From the NCBI RefSeq assembly GCF_910594985.1, contig NZ_CAJVCE010000020.1:62001-126000 (forward strand): DNA of 64,000 bases, read 5' to 3'. The notes below the pieces were generated by a model. It searched no databases, was not told where the DNA came from, and worked only from the letters and a program-made list of their open reading frames with translations. Below, piece by piece: positions 35,112 through 44,498 of the stretch; within the stretch, counting starts at the first letter, position 1; each line of letters starts with the position of its first letter. The position numbers and the translations under genes were made by a program. Source of the DNA: Paenibacillus allorhizosphaerae (GTDB taxonomy: Bacteria > Bacillota > Bacilli > Paenibacillales > NBRC-103111).

Positions 35112-36107
35112 CTATTTGCTGCCGTGCTTGTCGATCACCGCTTGAATTTGCTCCGCCGTCGGCATCGCGTCCGAGCAGCTGTGGCTCGACACGACGATCG
35201 AAGCGGAAGCGGCTCCGAATTGCTGGCTGCGGGCAATATCCCAGCCGTTCATGAGGCCGTAGATGAAAGCTCCGGCAAACGAATCACCCGCGCCGAACGT
35301 CTTGACGACGTTCGCGGGGAATGTCGTACCCGTGAAGCTTTGCCCGTCCTTCGTGAAGGCGACCGAGCCGTCGCCGCCATGCTTGACGAGCACGATCTTC
35401 GCATGGTGCGCGAACCAGCGCTCCGCCGTTAGGCGGTCATCCTGTCGCAGCGGACCGAATGGCGCTTCCAGCAGATCGAACTCCTCGCGCCCGCCGAGGA
35501 TGACGTCGCTTTTCTCCGCTACCAAGCTGCAGTAAATGCCGGTCTCGTCGCGGGACGTCCACGTCCACGGGCGGTAGTCGATGTCGAAGAACACGACGAC
35601 GTTATGCTTGCGCGCCAAATCGACGGCCTTGAACACCGCTTCCCGGGACGGGCTCTTGGCCAGCGCCGTACCGGATATCATAATCGCCTTCGCCTGGCGG
35701 ATGTACTCCTCGCGAACGTCGCCCGGCTCCAGCTTCAAGTCCGCCACGTTATCGCGGTACATCAAAATGCTGCAGTCCGTCGGCGACTTGATCTCGGTAA
35801 AAGCAAGTCCGGTCACGCTGCCGGATCGATCCGTAGTGACGCTGGTCGTATCGATGCCTTCTTTTTCAAGATAATGCGTAATAAAACGTCCGTGCTGGTC
35901 GTCGGATACTCTGCCGATAAATCCCGCCTTCAGCCCCAGTCTGGCGATGGCGATCGTAATGTTCGCCGGAGACCCTCCGACGTATTTGGTAAACGTGCGC
36001 GTCTCTTCCATCGGACGATGAATTTCGTTCGCGTTCAAATCGATGCACAGCCGCCCTAGTCCGATAAAATCCATCGGGCGGTTCAGCTCAAACGTAATCA
36101 GGCTCAT
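35112..36107 (-). CDS. iolC: 5-dehydro-2-deoxygluconokinase
   Basis: The 331-residue PfkB-family kinase has the substrate motif KYVGGSPANITIAIARLGLKAGFIG and the anion-hole motif TFGAGDSFAGAF with catalytic Asp275. The IolC-specific ILMYRDNVADLKL and FDIDYRPWTWTSRDETG are present. It phosphorylates 2-deoxy-5-keto-gluconate to DKGP. Operon context confirms the assignment. About 176 nt separate it from iolB, and I see no promoter or terminator there. Confidence 0.95.
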   Translation of the reverse strand: MSLITFELNRPMDFIGLGRLCIDLNANEIHRPMEETRTFTKYVGGSPANITIAIARLGLKAGFIGRVSDDQHGRFITHYLEKEGIDTTSVTTDRSGSVTGLAFTEIKSPTDCSILMYRDNVADLKLEPGDVREEYIRQAKAIMISGTALAKSPSREAVFKAVDLARKHNVVVFFDIDYRPWTWTSRDETGIYCSLVAEKSDVILGGREEFDLLEAPFGPLRQDDRLTAERWFAHHAKIVLVKHGGDGSVAFTKDGQSFTGTTFPANVVKTFGAGDSFAGAFIYGLMNGWDIARSQQFGAASASIVVSSHSCSDAMPTAEQIQAVIDKHGSK

Positions 36108-36283
36108 GCGCTGCAGCCTCCTTTAGCTCATCGTATTTTTCCGCTAACCGCTCACCCCGGCCTCAGGCCTCGCGGCAAGCGATGCTATGCCCTGTTGTAC
36201 CAGCCGCACGGCATTTTCTTACGGCTGAATTGTATTTTTCAACGGTTAGATGTTGCTTCCTTATTTGCCGCCGAACGTCGTTA

Positions 36284-37102
36284 TCACTTCGCCCATTCTT
36301 TAAAAATCCACTCGTGATCCGGGTCGTTATGAAACTTCCACGTGCGAATCGGCCCCGCCATCACATTCAAGTAGTAGACATCATAACCGGGGGGCGCCGA
36401 TACCGGATGATAACCTTTAGGCACAAGCACCGCTTCGCTGTTTCTCACGGCCATCGTTTCATCCAAAGACCGGTCGTCCGTATATACGCGCTGAATGGCG
36501 AATCCATGCTCCGGCTGAATTTTATGATAGTACGTCTCTTCCAAATACGACTCGGCCGGCAAGTTGTCCTCGTCATGCTTATGCGGCGGGTAGCTCGACC
36601 AGTGGCCGCCCGGGGTAAACACTTCCACGACAAGCAGACTGTCCGCTTCTTTCTGTTCGGGCAGTATTTGATGGATCCGTCTTTGCGCATTCCCTTTGCC
36701 GCGAATTTCCACCTCAATGTCGCTTGGCGCAATCAGGCGCGCGGCATGCGAGCCTTTGCCGGGAGCCACACATACGGCAAGTTCCACCTCCGTCAAAGCC
36801 GTGAGCGCATAAGCGTCGCCTGGCGGAACATATACCGCGTACGGCTGTTTTTGCTCGAACACGCTCATTCGCTCGCCGATCCGCGCCCATTTATGTCCGG
36901 ACGTTGCCGCATCGGCCAAACCGGACAGCAGTACAAGGCACGCCTCGTTCTCCCCTGTCTCCCGCTTCAGCGATTGTCCGGCCTGCAGCCGGTACACTTC
37001 GAAGCCGACATACGACCAGCCTGCCGATTGCGGAGTAATGCGCAGAACGTTGCCGTCCGCCGCCGGAGCCGCGCTCGGCACGATTAGCTTGGATGGTGCC
37101 AT
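36284..37102 (-). CDS. iolB: 5-deoxy-glucuronate isomerase
   Basis: The 272-residue double-cupin protein has the metal site SSYPPHKHDEDNLPAESYLEETYYHK and the C-terminal VPKGYHPVSAPPGYDVYYLNVMAGP, both diagnostic for IolB. It isomerises 5-deoxy-glucuronate to 2-deoxy-5-keto-gluconate. ATG 37102 follows AGGAGAGGG. Neighbours iolG and iolC give the same pathway. Confidence 0.95.
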   Translation of the reverse strand: MAPSKLIVPSAAPAADGNVLRITPQSAGWSYVGFEVYRLQAGQSLKRETGENEACLVLLSGLADAATSGHKWARIGERMSVFEQKQPYAVYVPPGDAYALTALTEVELAVCVAPGKGSHAARLIAPSDIEVEIRGKGNAQRRIHQILPEQKEADSLLVVEVFTPGGHWSSYPPHKHDEDNLPAESYLEETYYHKIQPEHGFAIQRVYTDDRSLDETMAVRNSEAVLVPKGYHPVSAPPGYDVYYLNVMAGPIRTWKFHNDPDHEWIFKEWAK

Positions 37103-37156
37103 GATGCCCTCTCCTCTCATCGTTTCGTTGATTGCAATCCGCGGATTTCGTTCCGC

Positions 37157-38170
37157 TTAATCGATCTCGGCCAACGGAACCGGACGGCGCTCCTGCATCG
37201 ACTTTTTGGCGGCATACGCGATCTTCTCGGCTTGCAGCGCGTCATGTCCGTCCACCGGCACTTGACCTCCGTGCACGATGCAGTCGATGAACTGGCGCGT
37301 CTCGTCAATGTACGCTTCGTGGTAGCGTTCCAGGAAGAAAAACTTCGGATTATCGCGCGACACCGAATCTTTGGTGCTGATCTCGGCCGTATTCGGATGG
37401 TCGTTCTGCACGGTGACGCTGCCTTCCGAGCCGAAAACCTCGATCCGCTGATCGTAGCCGTAGACCGCTTGGCGGCTGTTGTCGATCACGCCCAACGCGC
37501 CGTTTGCGAATTTCAGGAAAATGATCGCCGTATCGATATCGCCGAGCTCCCCGATGACCGGATTGACCAGCACCGCCCCTTGGGCGTACACTTCCGTCAC
37601 TTCGCTGCCGGACAAGTACCGGGCCATATCGAAGTCGTGGATCGCCATATCCATGAACAGGCCGCCGGATACTTTAATGTAGTCCGTGCTTGGCGGCGCC
37701 GGATCGCGCGACGTAATTTTGATCAAATGCGGACTGCCGATTTTGCCGTCCTGCACAAGATCCCGCGCCCGTCTGAAGTTGTGGTCGAACCGACGGTTGA
37801 ACCCGGTTTGCAGCAGTACGCCCGCTTCTTTCACCGCCTTCAGCGCTTCGGCGGTCTGACGGTAATCGAGGCTGATCGGCTTTTCGCAAAAAATATGTTT
37901 GCCCGCTTGTGCCGCTTCCACAATGAAGGGAACATGCGTATTGGTCGACGAGCATATAAATACGGCTTGAATGGATGGATCCTCGATAATGTCTTTGTAA
38001 TTGCCCGTTACTGCGCCGACGCCAAGCTCCGCCGCCCAGGCCCGCAGTTCCTCCGTAACGAATACGTCGGAGATCGTCTGCACGACGACTTGACGGTTTC
38101 TGCTCAAATGCTCGGCATGCAGCTTGCCGATCCTTCCCGCGCCGATGATGCCGATTGTTATTTTGTCCAT
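37157..38170 (-). CDS. iolG: Inositol 2-dehydrogenase
   Basis: This is a 337-residue GFO/IDH/MocA oxidoreductase. The Rossmann motif is TIGIIGAGRIGKLHAEHL, the catalytic Lys97 lies in FCEKPISLD, and the active-site MDMAIHDFDMARYLSG gives the Asp/His pair. It oxidises myo-inositol to scyllo-inosose with NAD. It sits within the iol operon between iolE and iolB. A GTTAAGCGCTTTAC palindrome lies 34 bp upstream of the start, so expression may have an extra internal control point. Confidence 0.93.
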   Translation of the reverse strand: MDKITIGIIGAGRIGKLHAEHLSRNRQVVVQTISDVFVTEELRAWAAELGVGAVTGNYKDIIEDPSIQAVFICSSTNTHVPFIVEAAQAGKHIFCEKPISLDYRQTAEALKAVKEAGVLLQTGFNRRFDHNFRRARDLVQDGKIGSPHLIKITSRDPAPPSTDYIKVSGGLFMDMAIHDFDMARYLSGSEVTEVYAQGAVLVNPVIGELGDIDTAIIFLKFANGALGVIDNSRQAVYGYDQRIEVFGSEGSVTVQNDHPNTAEISTKDSVSRDNPKFFFLERYHEAYIDETRQFIDCIVHGGQVPVDGHDALQAEKIAYAAKKSMQERRPVPLAEID

Positions 38171-38203
38171 CGTCTGACAACCTTTCCGTCTGCTCAGATT
38201 GGA

Positions 38204-38217
38204 GTTAAGCGCTTTAC
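38204..38217. promoter_or_regulatory. LacI/CcpA-type palindrome in the iolE-iolG gap
   Basis: GTTAAGCGCTTTAC differs in one base from the perfect palindrome at 57579-57592. It lies in the 78-bp spacer inside the iol operon. The core octamer AAGCGCTT is at 38207-38214. Confidence 0.65.
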
Positions 38218-38248
38218 TCTCCGACACGCGATAAATGTCGCAAGCGTA

Positions 38249-39130
38249 TTAAGCCGACACCTGCTCGATATATTCCTTCGCTTTGCGGGCGTACTTCACC
38301 GGGTCGGCGATCGCGGGATCCTGCTCGGCCTCGATAATCATCCAGCCTTCATACCCGCGGTCCTTCAGTTCCCGGAATATCGGGCCGAAATCGATGCAAC
38401 CGTCTCCCGGAACCGTGAATACGCCTTTGCGCACCGCATCCCGGAAGCGGACGCCCTGCGTACGTTTCCAGTCCAGCACCTCTTGCCGGACGTCCTTGAG
38501 ATGAATGTAAGCGATCCGGTCGTAGTACGTCCTCAAAATATGCAGCGGATCGCTTCCGCCGAAGTACGCGTGACCCGTATCGTACAGCATGTGCACCAGC
38601 TCCGGATCGGTCGATTTCATCAGCCGTTCGATTTCTTCGCCGCTCTCCACGACGGTTTCGCCGTGATAATGGTACACAAGCTTCATTCCGTTATCTTTGC
38701 AGTAACGGCCCGCTTCATGCAGCCCTTCCACCAAATGTTCCCATTGTTCGTCAGTCAGCGGCTCGATGCGGACCGAATTTTGGCTCAAATCCTCGAACGC
38801 GTTGCCCGTTTCGCAAGTAACCACGTATTTGCAGCCCATTGCTTTCAGGAAATCCGCATGTGCGCGAAAAGCTTGCAGCTCCGCCTCCCGGCGGGACGGA
38901 TCGGTGAAGTGAACCGATTTCCACTGCGAAGTCAGCACCATGTTTTTCGAGCCGAGCAACGACTGCAATGCTTCGGTGTTCCGCGGAAATTTGCGGCAAA
39001 ATTCCGTACCCTCGTAGCCAAGGCTCGACATGTCGGTCAGCACCTGCTCGGCTGTGTAATGGTCGCCCATTTCCAATATATCTTCGTTCACCCAGTTAAT
39101 CGCCGAAATGCCGTATTTCACATTGTTCAT
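38249..39130 (-). CDS. iolE: Inosose dehydratase-like TIM-barrel protein
   Basis: The 293-residue sugar phosphate isomerase/epimerase-fold protein has INWVNEDILEMGDHYTAEQVL, SLGYEGTEFCRKFP, LVYHYHGETVVES, LYDTGHAYFGG, IHLKDVRQEV and GWMIIEAEQDP, which hold the metal-binding Glu, Asp and His residues. The order and sequence fit IolE, which dehydrates scyllo-inosose to the trione. The related IolH or IolI remain possible, but no other dehydratase is present in the cluster. AAGGAGG precedes ATG 39130. Confidence 0.88.
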   Translation of the reverse strand: MNNVKYGISAINWVNEDILEMGDHYTAEQVLTDMSSLGYEGTEFCRKFPRNTEALQSLLGSKNMVLTSQWKSVHFTDPSRREAELQAFRAHADFLKAMGCKYVVTCETGNAFEDLSQNSVRIEPLTDEQWEHLVEGLHEAGRYCKDNGMKLVYHYHGETVVESGEEIERLMKSTDPELVHMLYDTGHAYFGGSDPLHILRTYYDRIAYIHLKDVRQEVLDWKRTQGVRFRDAVRKGVFTVPGDGCIDFGPIFRELKDRGYEGWMIIEAEQDPAIADPVKYARKAKEYIEQVSA

Positions 39131-39186
39131 TCGGAAGCGTCCTCCTTCGGATTTGCCAAAAATGGATGCCCAGTGCCGGCGCCTTC

Positions 39187-39219
39187 GCCGGTGCCGATTC
39201 AACGCGAGCCTGCACCGGC
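39187..39219. repeat. GC-rich hairpin between iolD and iolE
   Basis: GCCGGTGC (39187-39194) and GCACCGGC (39212-39219) are perfect inverted arms with a 17-nt loop, without a following T-run. A second, overlapping GCCGGCGCC palindrome lies just to the left. It may be an mRNA-processing or stability hairpin inside the iol transcript. Confidence 0.65.
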
Positions 39220-39237
39220 GAGACCGCGCCCGGCCGG

Positions 39238-41103
39238 TCAATATTTGCGAATCGTGCTTAACCGTTCCTGAAGCTGCGTGAACGATTGCTGCACTTTGGC
39301 CGACTCGGACACTTCGGCTACGCCGACATGCCACCACGAGTCATAACCGTCCGTATTCGTGCCGGGCAGCACCTTGATGTCGATCAGCGTCGATTTCGTT
39401 TCCCGCTTCGCCTGCTCGAGCGCATCCCGCAGCTCTGCCGGCGTGCGAGCCGTAAACGCAGCCGCTCCCAGACTTCGGGCATGCGCCGCAAAGTCCATCG
39501 GCATAAAGCCGCCGCCAAGCTGGCCGCTTTCGCTGCTGCGGATGCGGAACTCGTTGCCGAAGCCGTCGCTGCCGTGGCCCCGCTGCAAATTGTGAATGCA
39601 CTGGAAACCGTGGTTATCGAACAGCAGCACATTGATTTTGCGTCCTTCCTGCAAGCTTGTAACGAGCTCCGAATGAAGCATCAGGTAACTGCCGTCGCCT
39701 ACGATCGCGTACACCTCGCGGTCCGGATCGGCCAGCTTTACGCCGAAAGCGCCGGACACCTCGTATCCCATGCAGGAGAAGCCGTACTCCATGTGATACG
39801 TCTTCGGCTGCGTCACTCGCCATACGCGGTGCAGGTCGCCCGGCAAGCTTCCTGCTGCGCAGACGATCACATCCCGCTCGCCGAGGAAACCGTTGATTTC
39901 TCCTAGTACGCGGGTTTGCGCCAGCCCTTGCTCGTTCTCGGCCGCATACAGGCGGTCGACTTCGGCGTCCCACTCCCGCTTCAGCGCGCCAAGCGCCTCG
40001 TCATCATAAGCGGCCGTGTACTGCCGCTCCTTCAGCGCATCGGATAATGCCAGAAGCGCTTCCTTCGCATCGGCGACTACGGTAATGCCATCCAGCTTGT
40101 AGGCGTCGAGCGGGCTTACATTCACATTGATAAACCGAACGTCTTCGTTGCGGAATGCGGTTTTGGAAGCGGTGGAAAAATCGGACAGCCGCGTCCCTAC
40201 GCAAATGAGAACATCGGCTTCGGCCGCCAGCCGATTCGCCGCCTGCGTTCCCGTCACGCCGACCCCGCCGAAGCCGAGCGGATGGTTCCACGCGATGGCG
40301 CTTTTGCCGGCTTGCGTTTCGACCACCGGAATCCGGAACGCTTCGGCGAACTCGCGCAGCGTATCCGTCGCGAGCGAATAATGGACGCCGCCGCCGGCGA
40401 TGAGCACCGGCTTCTTTTTGCCGCTCAGCAGCTCCGCCGCCCGGTCTACAGCCGCTGTAGCCGCCGGTTTCCTGTCGAGATGATGCACCCGTTTCGCCAG
40501 GAACGACTCGGGATAATCATACGCTTCGCACTGCACATCCTGCGGCAGGCAAAGCGTGACCGCTCCCGTTTCCGCCGGATCGGTCAGCACGCGCATCGCG
40601 TTGATGGCGGCTGTCATCAACTGCTCCGGACGGTGGATCCGGTCCCAATATTTGCTGACCGGCTTGAAGGCGTCGTTCGCCGTGACCGTGTAATCGAGCG
40701 GATATTCGACCTGCTGCAGCACCGGGTCCGGCTGCCGGCTGGCGAATATGTCTCCGGGCAGCAGCAGCAGCGGAATCCGGTTTACGGAAGCGACTCCCGC
40801 CGCCGTCACCATATTGAGCGCTCCCGGGCCGATGGAGGACGTGCAGGCGAACATTTCGAGGCGGTTCTTCTGCTTCGCGTAAGCGATTGCAGCATGAGCC
40901 ATGCCTTGCTCGTTTTTCCCTTGGATGAATAGCATTTCATCCTTATACTGCTCCAGCGCCTGGCCGATGCCCGTCACGTTGCCGTGTCCGAAAATGCCCA
41001 TGATGCCCTTAAAACACTTGTGCTCCAAGCCGTCGATCTCGATATACTGATTGTTCAAAAACCGAAGCAGCGCTTGCGCCATCGTCAGCCGTACGGTGTT
41101 CAT
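39238..41103 (-). CDS. iolD: Trihydroxycyclohexane-1,2-dione hydrolase (TPP enzyme)
   Basis: The 621-residue TPP-dependent enzyme starts TVRLTMAQALLRFLNNQYIE and has HGNVTGIGQAL, the TPP/Glu region QGKNEQGMAHAAIAYAKQKNR, GPGALNMVTAAG, the central-domain GGGVHYSLA, and the TPP motif GDGSYLMLHSELVTSLQEGRKINVLLFDN. These are diagnostic for IolD, which hydrolyses the cyclic dione to 5-deoxy-glucuronate. It is the first gene of the iol operon. A LacI-type site lies 125 bp upstream. Confidence 0.96.
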   Translation of the reverse strand: MNTVRLTMAQALLRFLNNQYIEIDGLEHKCFKGIMGIFGHGNVTGIGQALEQYKDEMLFIQGKNEQGMAHAAIAYAKQKNRLEMFACTSSIGPGALNMVTAAGVASVNRIPLLLLPGDIFASRQPDPVLQQVEYPLDYTVTANDAFKPVSKYWDRIHRPEQLMTAAINAMRVLTDPAETGAVTLCLPQDVQCEAYDYPESFLAKRVHHLDRKPAATAAVDRAAELLSGKKKPVLIAGGGVHYSLATDTLREFAEAFRIPVVETQAGKSAIAWNHPLGFGGVGVTGTQAANRLAAEADVLICVGTRLSDFSTASKTAFRNEDVRFINVNVSPLDAYKLDGITVVADAKEALLALSDALKERQYTAAYDDEALGALKREWDAEVDRLYAAENEQGLAQTRVLGEINGFLGERDVIVCAAGSLPGDLHRVWRVTQPKTYHMEYGFSCMGYEVSGAFGVKLADPDREVYAIVGDGSYLMLHSELVTSLQEGRKINVLLFDNHGFQCIHNLQRGHGSDGFGNEFRIRSSESGQLGGGFMPMDFAAHARSLGAAAFTARTPAELRDALEQAKRETKSTLIDIKVLPGTNTDGYDSWWHVGVAEVSESAKVQQSFTQLQERLSTIRKY

Positions 41104-41701
41104 TAAGGATCGTCCCTCCCCATAAATACGAAATGAAGATTCGGTTGCAAAATAATACTGCGTCATTTTTAGAAAAGTAAGAAAACGGCATTCGAAATTA
41201 TATAAAAGCTTTGCTCACCCTCGTAAGGTTAAGCGCTTTCCCAACAACTTTACTCTAATGCACGTTCCTTGTTTTGTCAATTCAAATTTACGCGCGGACG
41301 TTTAGAAAAATGCTGCCGCTCCGCAACCGTTTTTTTTGCCGAGGGGACCCTGTGCCATACGGGACGGCATGCGATTAGCGGAGCAATCGCCCTTTACATT
41401 GGATGGCCTCAGGCAATCATCAAGGACCGGCTCCGAATATCATTACAGCACAGCTGCGCTACTATCGTTGGTGGGCCAGCCGTTAGCAGAAGGGATAGTA
41501 CGGTGGCAATATTCAATTTTTTAGATTATTAACTCTTTTATACATTTTATTAAATATGAGGAAAAGTTAAAAATTTGAACATAGCCCTTTCCCCTTTCCA
41601 GCGTGTACCATTAGCCCAACGCAACAAGGTCAAACCAAAGTTTCGGCAGCGAGCCGTAATCCTTTCTTAAGCGCCTACGACAAATAAGGGAGTGGAAACG
41701 T
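41104..41701. other. Divergent control region between iolD and the binding-protein gene
   Basis: Nearly 600 bp without a gene hold the palindromic site at 41228-41241 and an AT-rich stretch at 41510-41580 that may contain the promoter of the plus-strand binding-protein gene. No small ORF with a ribosome binding site stands out. Confidence 0.5.
41228..41241. promoter_or_regulatory. LacI/CcpA-type operator upstream of iol operon
   Basis: GTTAAGCGCTTTCC shares 12 of 14 positions with the perfect palindrome GTTAAGCGCTTAAC at 57579-57592. The core AAGCGCTT is at 41231-41238. It lies 125 bp upstream of iolD. Confidence 0.6.
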
Positions 41702-43012
41702 ATGAAGTTGAACAAAGGGGTTTGGCTGACATCATTATTCATTGCGGCAGCAATGGCAGGCTGCTCTGGAGGCGGTAGTACGCAGCAGCCTAACAAAGAG
41801 GCGGAAAAGCCGTCCGCCAAAAAGGATCCCATCGAACTCGTTTTTTATTCCACAAGCGGCGACTTTGACGAAAAGGGTTTTATGGAGATGTATGGCAATA
41901 AGATTAAAGAAAAGTTCCCGCATATTACGCCAGTGTTTATTACATACAATGCCCAGGATGCAAGTCTGGATAAGTTGATCACTGCAGGCCAGCGGATCGA
42001 TATTTTGTACAACTCGATCGGCCAGACGGCGATGTCGCTGCAGCAATATCAAATGGAAGTGGATATTTCCGATCTGATCAAGAAATATAATTACGACCTA
42101 ACCGTACTGGAGCCTTCTGCGGTGGAGATGCAGCGGCAAATTGCGAACGGCGGAATATATGGCCTCCCCGTGAATACGACAACCTTGTCGCTTTTTTATA
42201 ACAAAGAAATTTTTGACCGATTCGGCGTACCTTACCCTAAAGAAAGCATGAGCTGGGAACAGCTGATGGATTTGACCCGCAAGCTGTCCCGTGAGGACGG
42301 CGGTAAAAAGTACACCGGACTCGGCATTTCAAATTCACACTTTTTGATGCTGACGCCTTATTCCGCCCCGTATGTCGATCCGAAAACGAACCGGGCAATG
42401 TTTACGAAAGAGCCGTTCGTCAAAACCTTCGAGACGTTAATCGGTGCGTTCAAGATTCCAGGCAACGAGCTGGACAAAAATACGGTCTCCTACACCAAGC
42501 TCCTAGAAAAGTGGGAAAAAGACAAAACTGTCGCGATGTTTATGGCGCTTAGCGGCCTGCATTCCCGATGGACCCAGTCCGGATTGAACTGGGATTATGC
42601 GCCGATGCCGACCTTCAGCGATAAGAAGGGAATCGGACCGCAGAACTATCCGACCTTTTTCTATATAACGAAGATGGCCAAAGACAAGGATCAAGCGTTT
42701 GAAGTGATTTCCTATTTGACGTCGGAGGAGATGCAGACCCATTTGGCGAGAAAAGGATTAATCCCGGTCCTCAATAATTCAAAATTACTAAGCGAAATTG
42801 GGAAAGATGCTTCGTTCTTAACCGGAAAACAGGTTTCAGCGATTCTCCCGTCTAAATTCGCCGATCCTGCGATCAAAATGAAATATCAAACCGTTGCGCA
42901 AACTGAAGTAATTAAAGCATTCAATGATGTCATCTTGGGCAATAAAGACGTCAATACGGCGCTGAGGGATGCCGATGAGGCGGCAAACAAAGCGATTGAC
43001 GCTGCTAAATAG
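41702..43012 (+). CDS. Sugar-binding lipoprotein (family 1 solute-binding), without own permease
   Basis: The 436-residue protein has a lipoprotein signal (lipobox AMAGC, Cys20-21 region) and a family 1 periplasmic-binding fold: YGLPVNTTTLSLFYNKEIFDRFGVPYPKESMSWEQLMDLTRKL and the C-terminal SYLTSEEMQTHLARKGLIPV. It should bind a sugar or sugar derivative outside the membrane. No permease or ATPase follows, because a strong terminator ends the gene. Divergence from iolD suggests inositol or an inositol conjugate, with permeases supplied elsewhere. AAGGGAG precedes the ATG. Confidence 0.88.
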   Translation: MKLNKGVWLTSLFIAAAMAGCSGGGSTQQPNKEAEKPSAKKDPIELVFYSTSGDFDEKGFMEMYGNKIKEKFPHITPVFITYNAQDASLDKLITAGQRIDILYNSIGQTAMSLQQYQMEVDISDLIKKYNYDLTVLEPSAVEMQRQIANGGIYGLPVNTTTLSLFYNKEIFDRFGVPYPKESMSWEQLMDLTRKLSREDGGKKYTGLGISNSHFLMLTPYSAPYVDPKTNRAMFTKEPFVKTFETLIGAFKIPGNELDKNTVSYTKLLEKWEKDKTVAMFMALSGLHSRWTQSGLNWDYAPMPTFSDKKGIGPQNYPTFFYITKMAKDKDQAFEVISYLTSEEMQTHLARKGLIPVLNNSKLLSEIGKDASFLTGKQVSAILPSKFADPAIKMKYQTVAQTEVIKAFNDVILGNKDVNTALRDADEAANKAIDAAK

Positions 43013-43373
43013 AACATGGGGCGGTTCCATGAAGTCCGGAGTAGGGGAGCAAGCGTCCGCTCATATGCCATCAGCAGCGTTTGAGACGGCGGTCAGGATG
43101 TATGTACCGGGGAAGATTGCGCTAGGATGGGGGGGCTAAGTGCCAAAGCAGTAATTCCAGGAATTTGATCCTGAAGTTACTGCTCTTTTTTTTGGGGGAA
43201 TTGTCCCCGGCGGCACGAGCAACGGCACTTGAGAACCAATCTTTCAAGGAACTGCGTCTGGCACCATGTAATCCATCGTGGCGGTTTGAGCCGCCGAAGG
43301 AGGTAAGCCGGCGACTTCGCTTCGCGTGCAGAAACGCCGTAGGCAGACAAATCAGGCTTGCCTGACAAGTCGT
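43013..43373. other. Intergenic region between convergent genes
   Basis: Apart from the terminator at 43148-43194, nothing was recognised in these 361 bp. Confidence 0.45.
43148..43194 (+). terminator. Terminator after the orphan binding protein
   Basis: A long imperfect stem (AGCAGTAA ... TTACTGCT with inner CAGGA/TCCTG) is followed by CTTTTTTTT. It lies about 135 nt after the stop. Confidence 0.85.
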
Positions 43374-44378
43374 TTATTTGCGCGGCCCGCAGGAGCTCCG
43401 CTCCACGAGCTGCGGCATGAGCAGCACCCGCTGCTTAAGCACCTTCTCGCCCTTGATCTCCTGAATCAGCAGATCGACGACTTGCCGCCCGATCTCCTGA
43501 ATCGGCTGGGCGATGGTCGTCAGCGGCGGGTCCATAATCGTCGCCAGGATCGTGTTGTCGAAGCCGACAATGGAGAGATCCCGGGGTACGCGCAGGCCGC
43601 AGCGGCGCGCCGCCTGGTTGGCGCCGATGGCCAGCACGTCGTTGCAGGCGAACACCGCCGTCGGCCGGTTGTCCGTCTCGAGCAGACGGCCCGCGGCTTC
43701 TTTGCCGCTGTCGACGGTAAAGCCGCCTACGGCAATCAGCGCTTCATCGGGCTCGACCTGCGCGTTCAGCATTGCTTGACGGCAGCCGCGTATCCGTTCC
43801 CGGCTGCTCATCTCATTCATGTCTTCGGCGAGAATCGCAATGCGGCGATGACCGAGCTCGAGCAGATGCGATCCGGCCTGATAGCCGCCGAGAAAATCGT
43901 CCACCATCACCGTATCCACCGCGAGCGTCGGCATCTCCCTGGCGATCATCGCAATCGGAATTTGCTGTTGAATGAGCCCTTTGACATATTGGTCCTTCTG
44001 TGTTCTGGAAGCAATGATGATGCCGTCGACCCGCTTTTGCGTCAGCAGCGAGAAATATTTGACCTCCCGCTCCGGATCGTTGTCCGTACTGCATATAAAC
44101 AAGTTGAACCCGTATTCATGCCCCCGGTCCTCGACCGCCCGGGCAATCTCCGCAAAGAACGGGTTGGCCAAATCCGGAAGCGTCAGCCCGATCGTGTAAG
44201 TGCTTTTCCCCGTCAAAGCGGAAGCGACCATACTCGGTTTATATTTCAAGTCCTCCATAATTTGAAGGACATGCTTTCGCGTTTTTTCGCTGATCCGCCC
44301 CGTGCCGTTAATTACCTTGGATACGGTTGCGATGGATACCTCCGCTGCCTGGGCAACGTCGTAAATCGTCGGCTTCAT
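43374..44378 (-). CDS. LacI-family regulator near the iol operon
   Basis: ATG 44378 with AAGGGAG upstream gives 334 residues. The HTH is TIYDVAQAAEVSIATVSKVINGTGRISEKTRKHVL, and the hinge-helix region reads PSMVASALTGKSTYTIGLTLPDLANPFF. The effector domain has DGIIIASR, FACNDVLAIGANQAARRCGLRVPRDLSIVGFDNT and PPLTTIAQPIQEIG. It ends with RSSCGPRK. The likely targets are the AAGCGCTT-centred palindromes near iolD, iolG and ugpA, where it would take the place of the Bacillus DeoR-type IolR. This is inferred from location. Confidence 0.88.
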   Translation of the reverse strand: MKPTIYDVAQAAEVSIATVSKVINGTGRISEKTRKHVLQIMEDLKYKPSMVASALTGKSTYTIGLTLPDLANPFFAEIARAVEDRGHEYGFNLFICSTDNDPEREVKYFSLLTQKRVDGIIIASRTQKDQYVKGLIQQQIPIAMIAREMPTLAVDTVMVDDFLGGYQAGSHLLELGHRRIAILAEDMNEMSSRERIRGCRQAMLNAQVEPDEALIAVGGFTVDSGKEAAGRLLETDNRPTAVFACNDVLAIGANQAARRCGLRVPRDLSIVGFDNTILATIMDPPLTTIAQPIQEIGRQVVDLLIQEIKGEKVLKQRVLLMPQLVERSSCGPRK

Positions 44379-44498
44379 CTGTTTCTCCCTTTCCTCGCGC
44401 CACACAACATTTCATACCCATCATACGATATCGGCTGCCGCTGTGTAAACCGGAGGCAGGACTCGGCGAACAATCCATTCTTCAGGCAAAATGAGCCG

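Noticed and set aside
37232-39271. A 679-codon plus-strand frame opposite iolG and iolE
   Set aside because: Antisense of two clearly identified genes; composition (His, Arg, Phe, Val rich) is typical of shadow frames.
40054-40061. AAGCGCTT copy inside iolD
   Set aside because: Deep within coding sequence and flanked by asymmetric bases; treated as chance.
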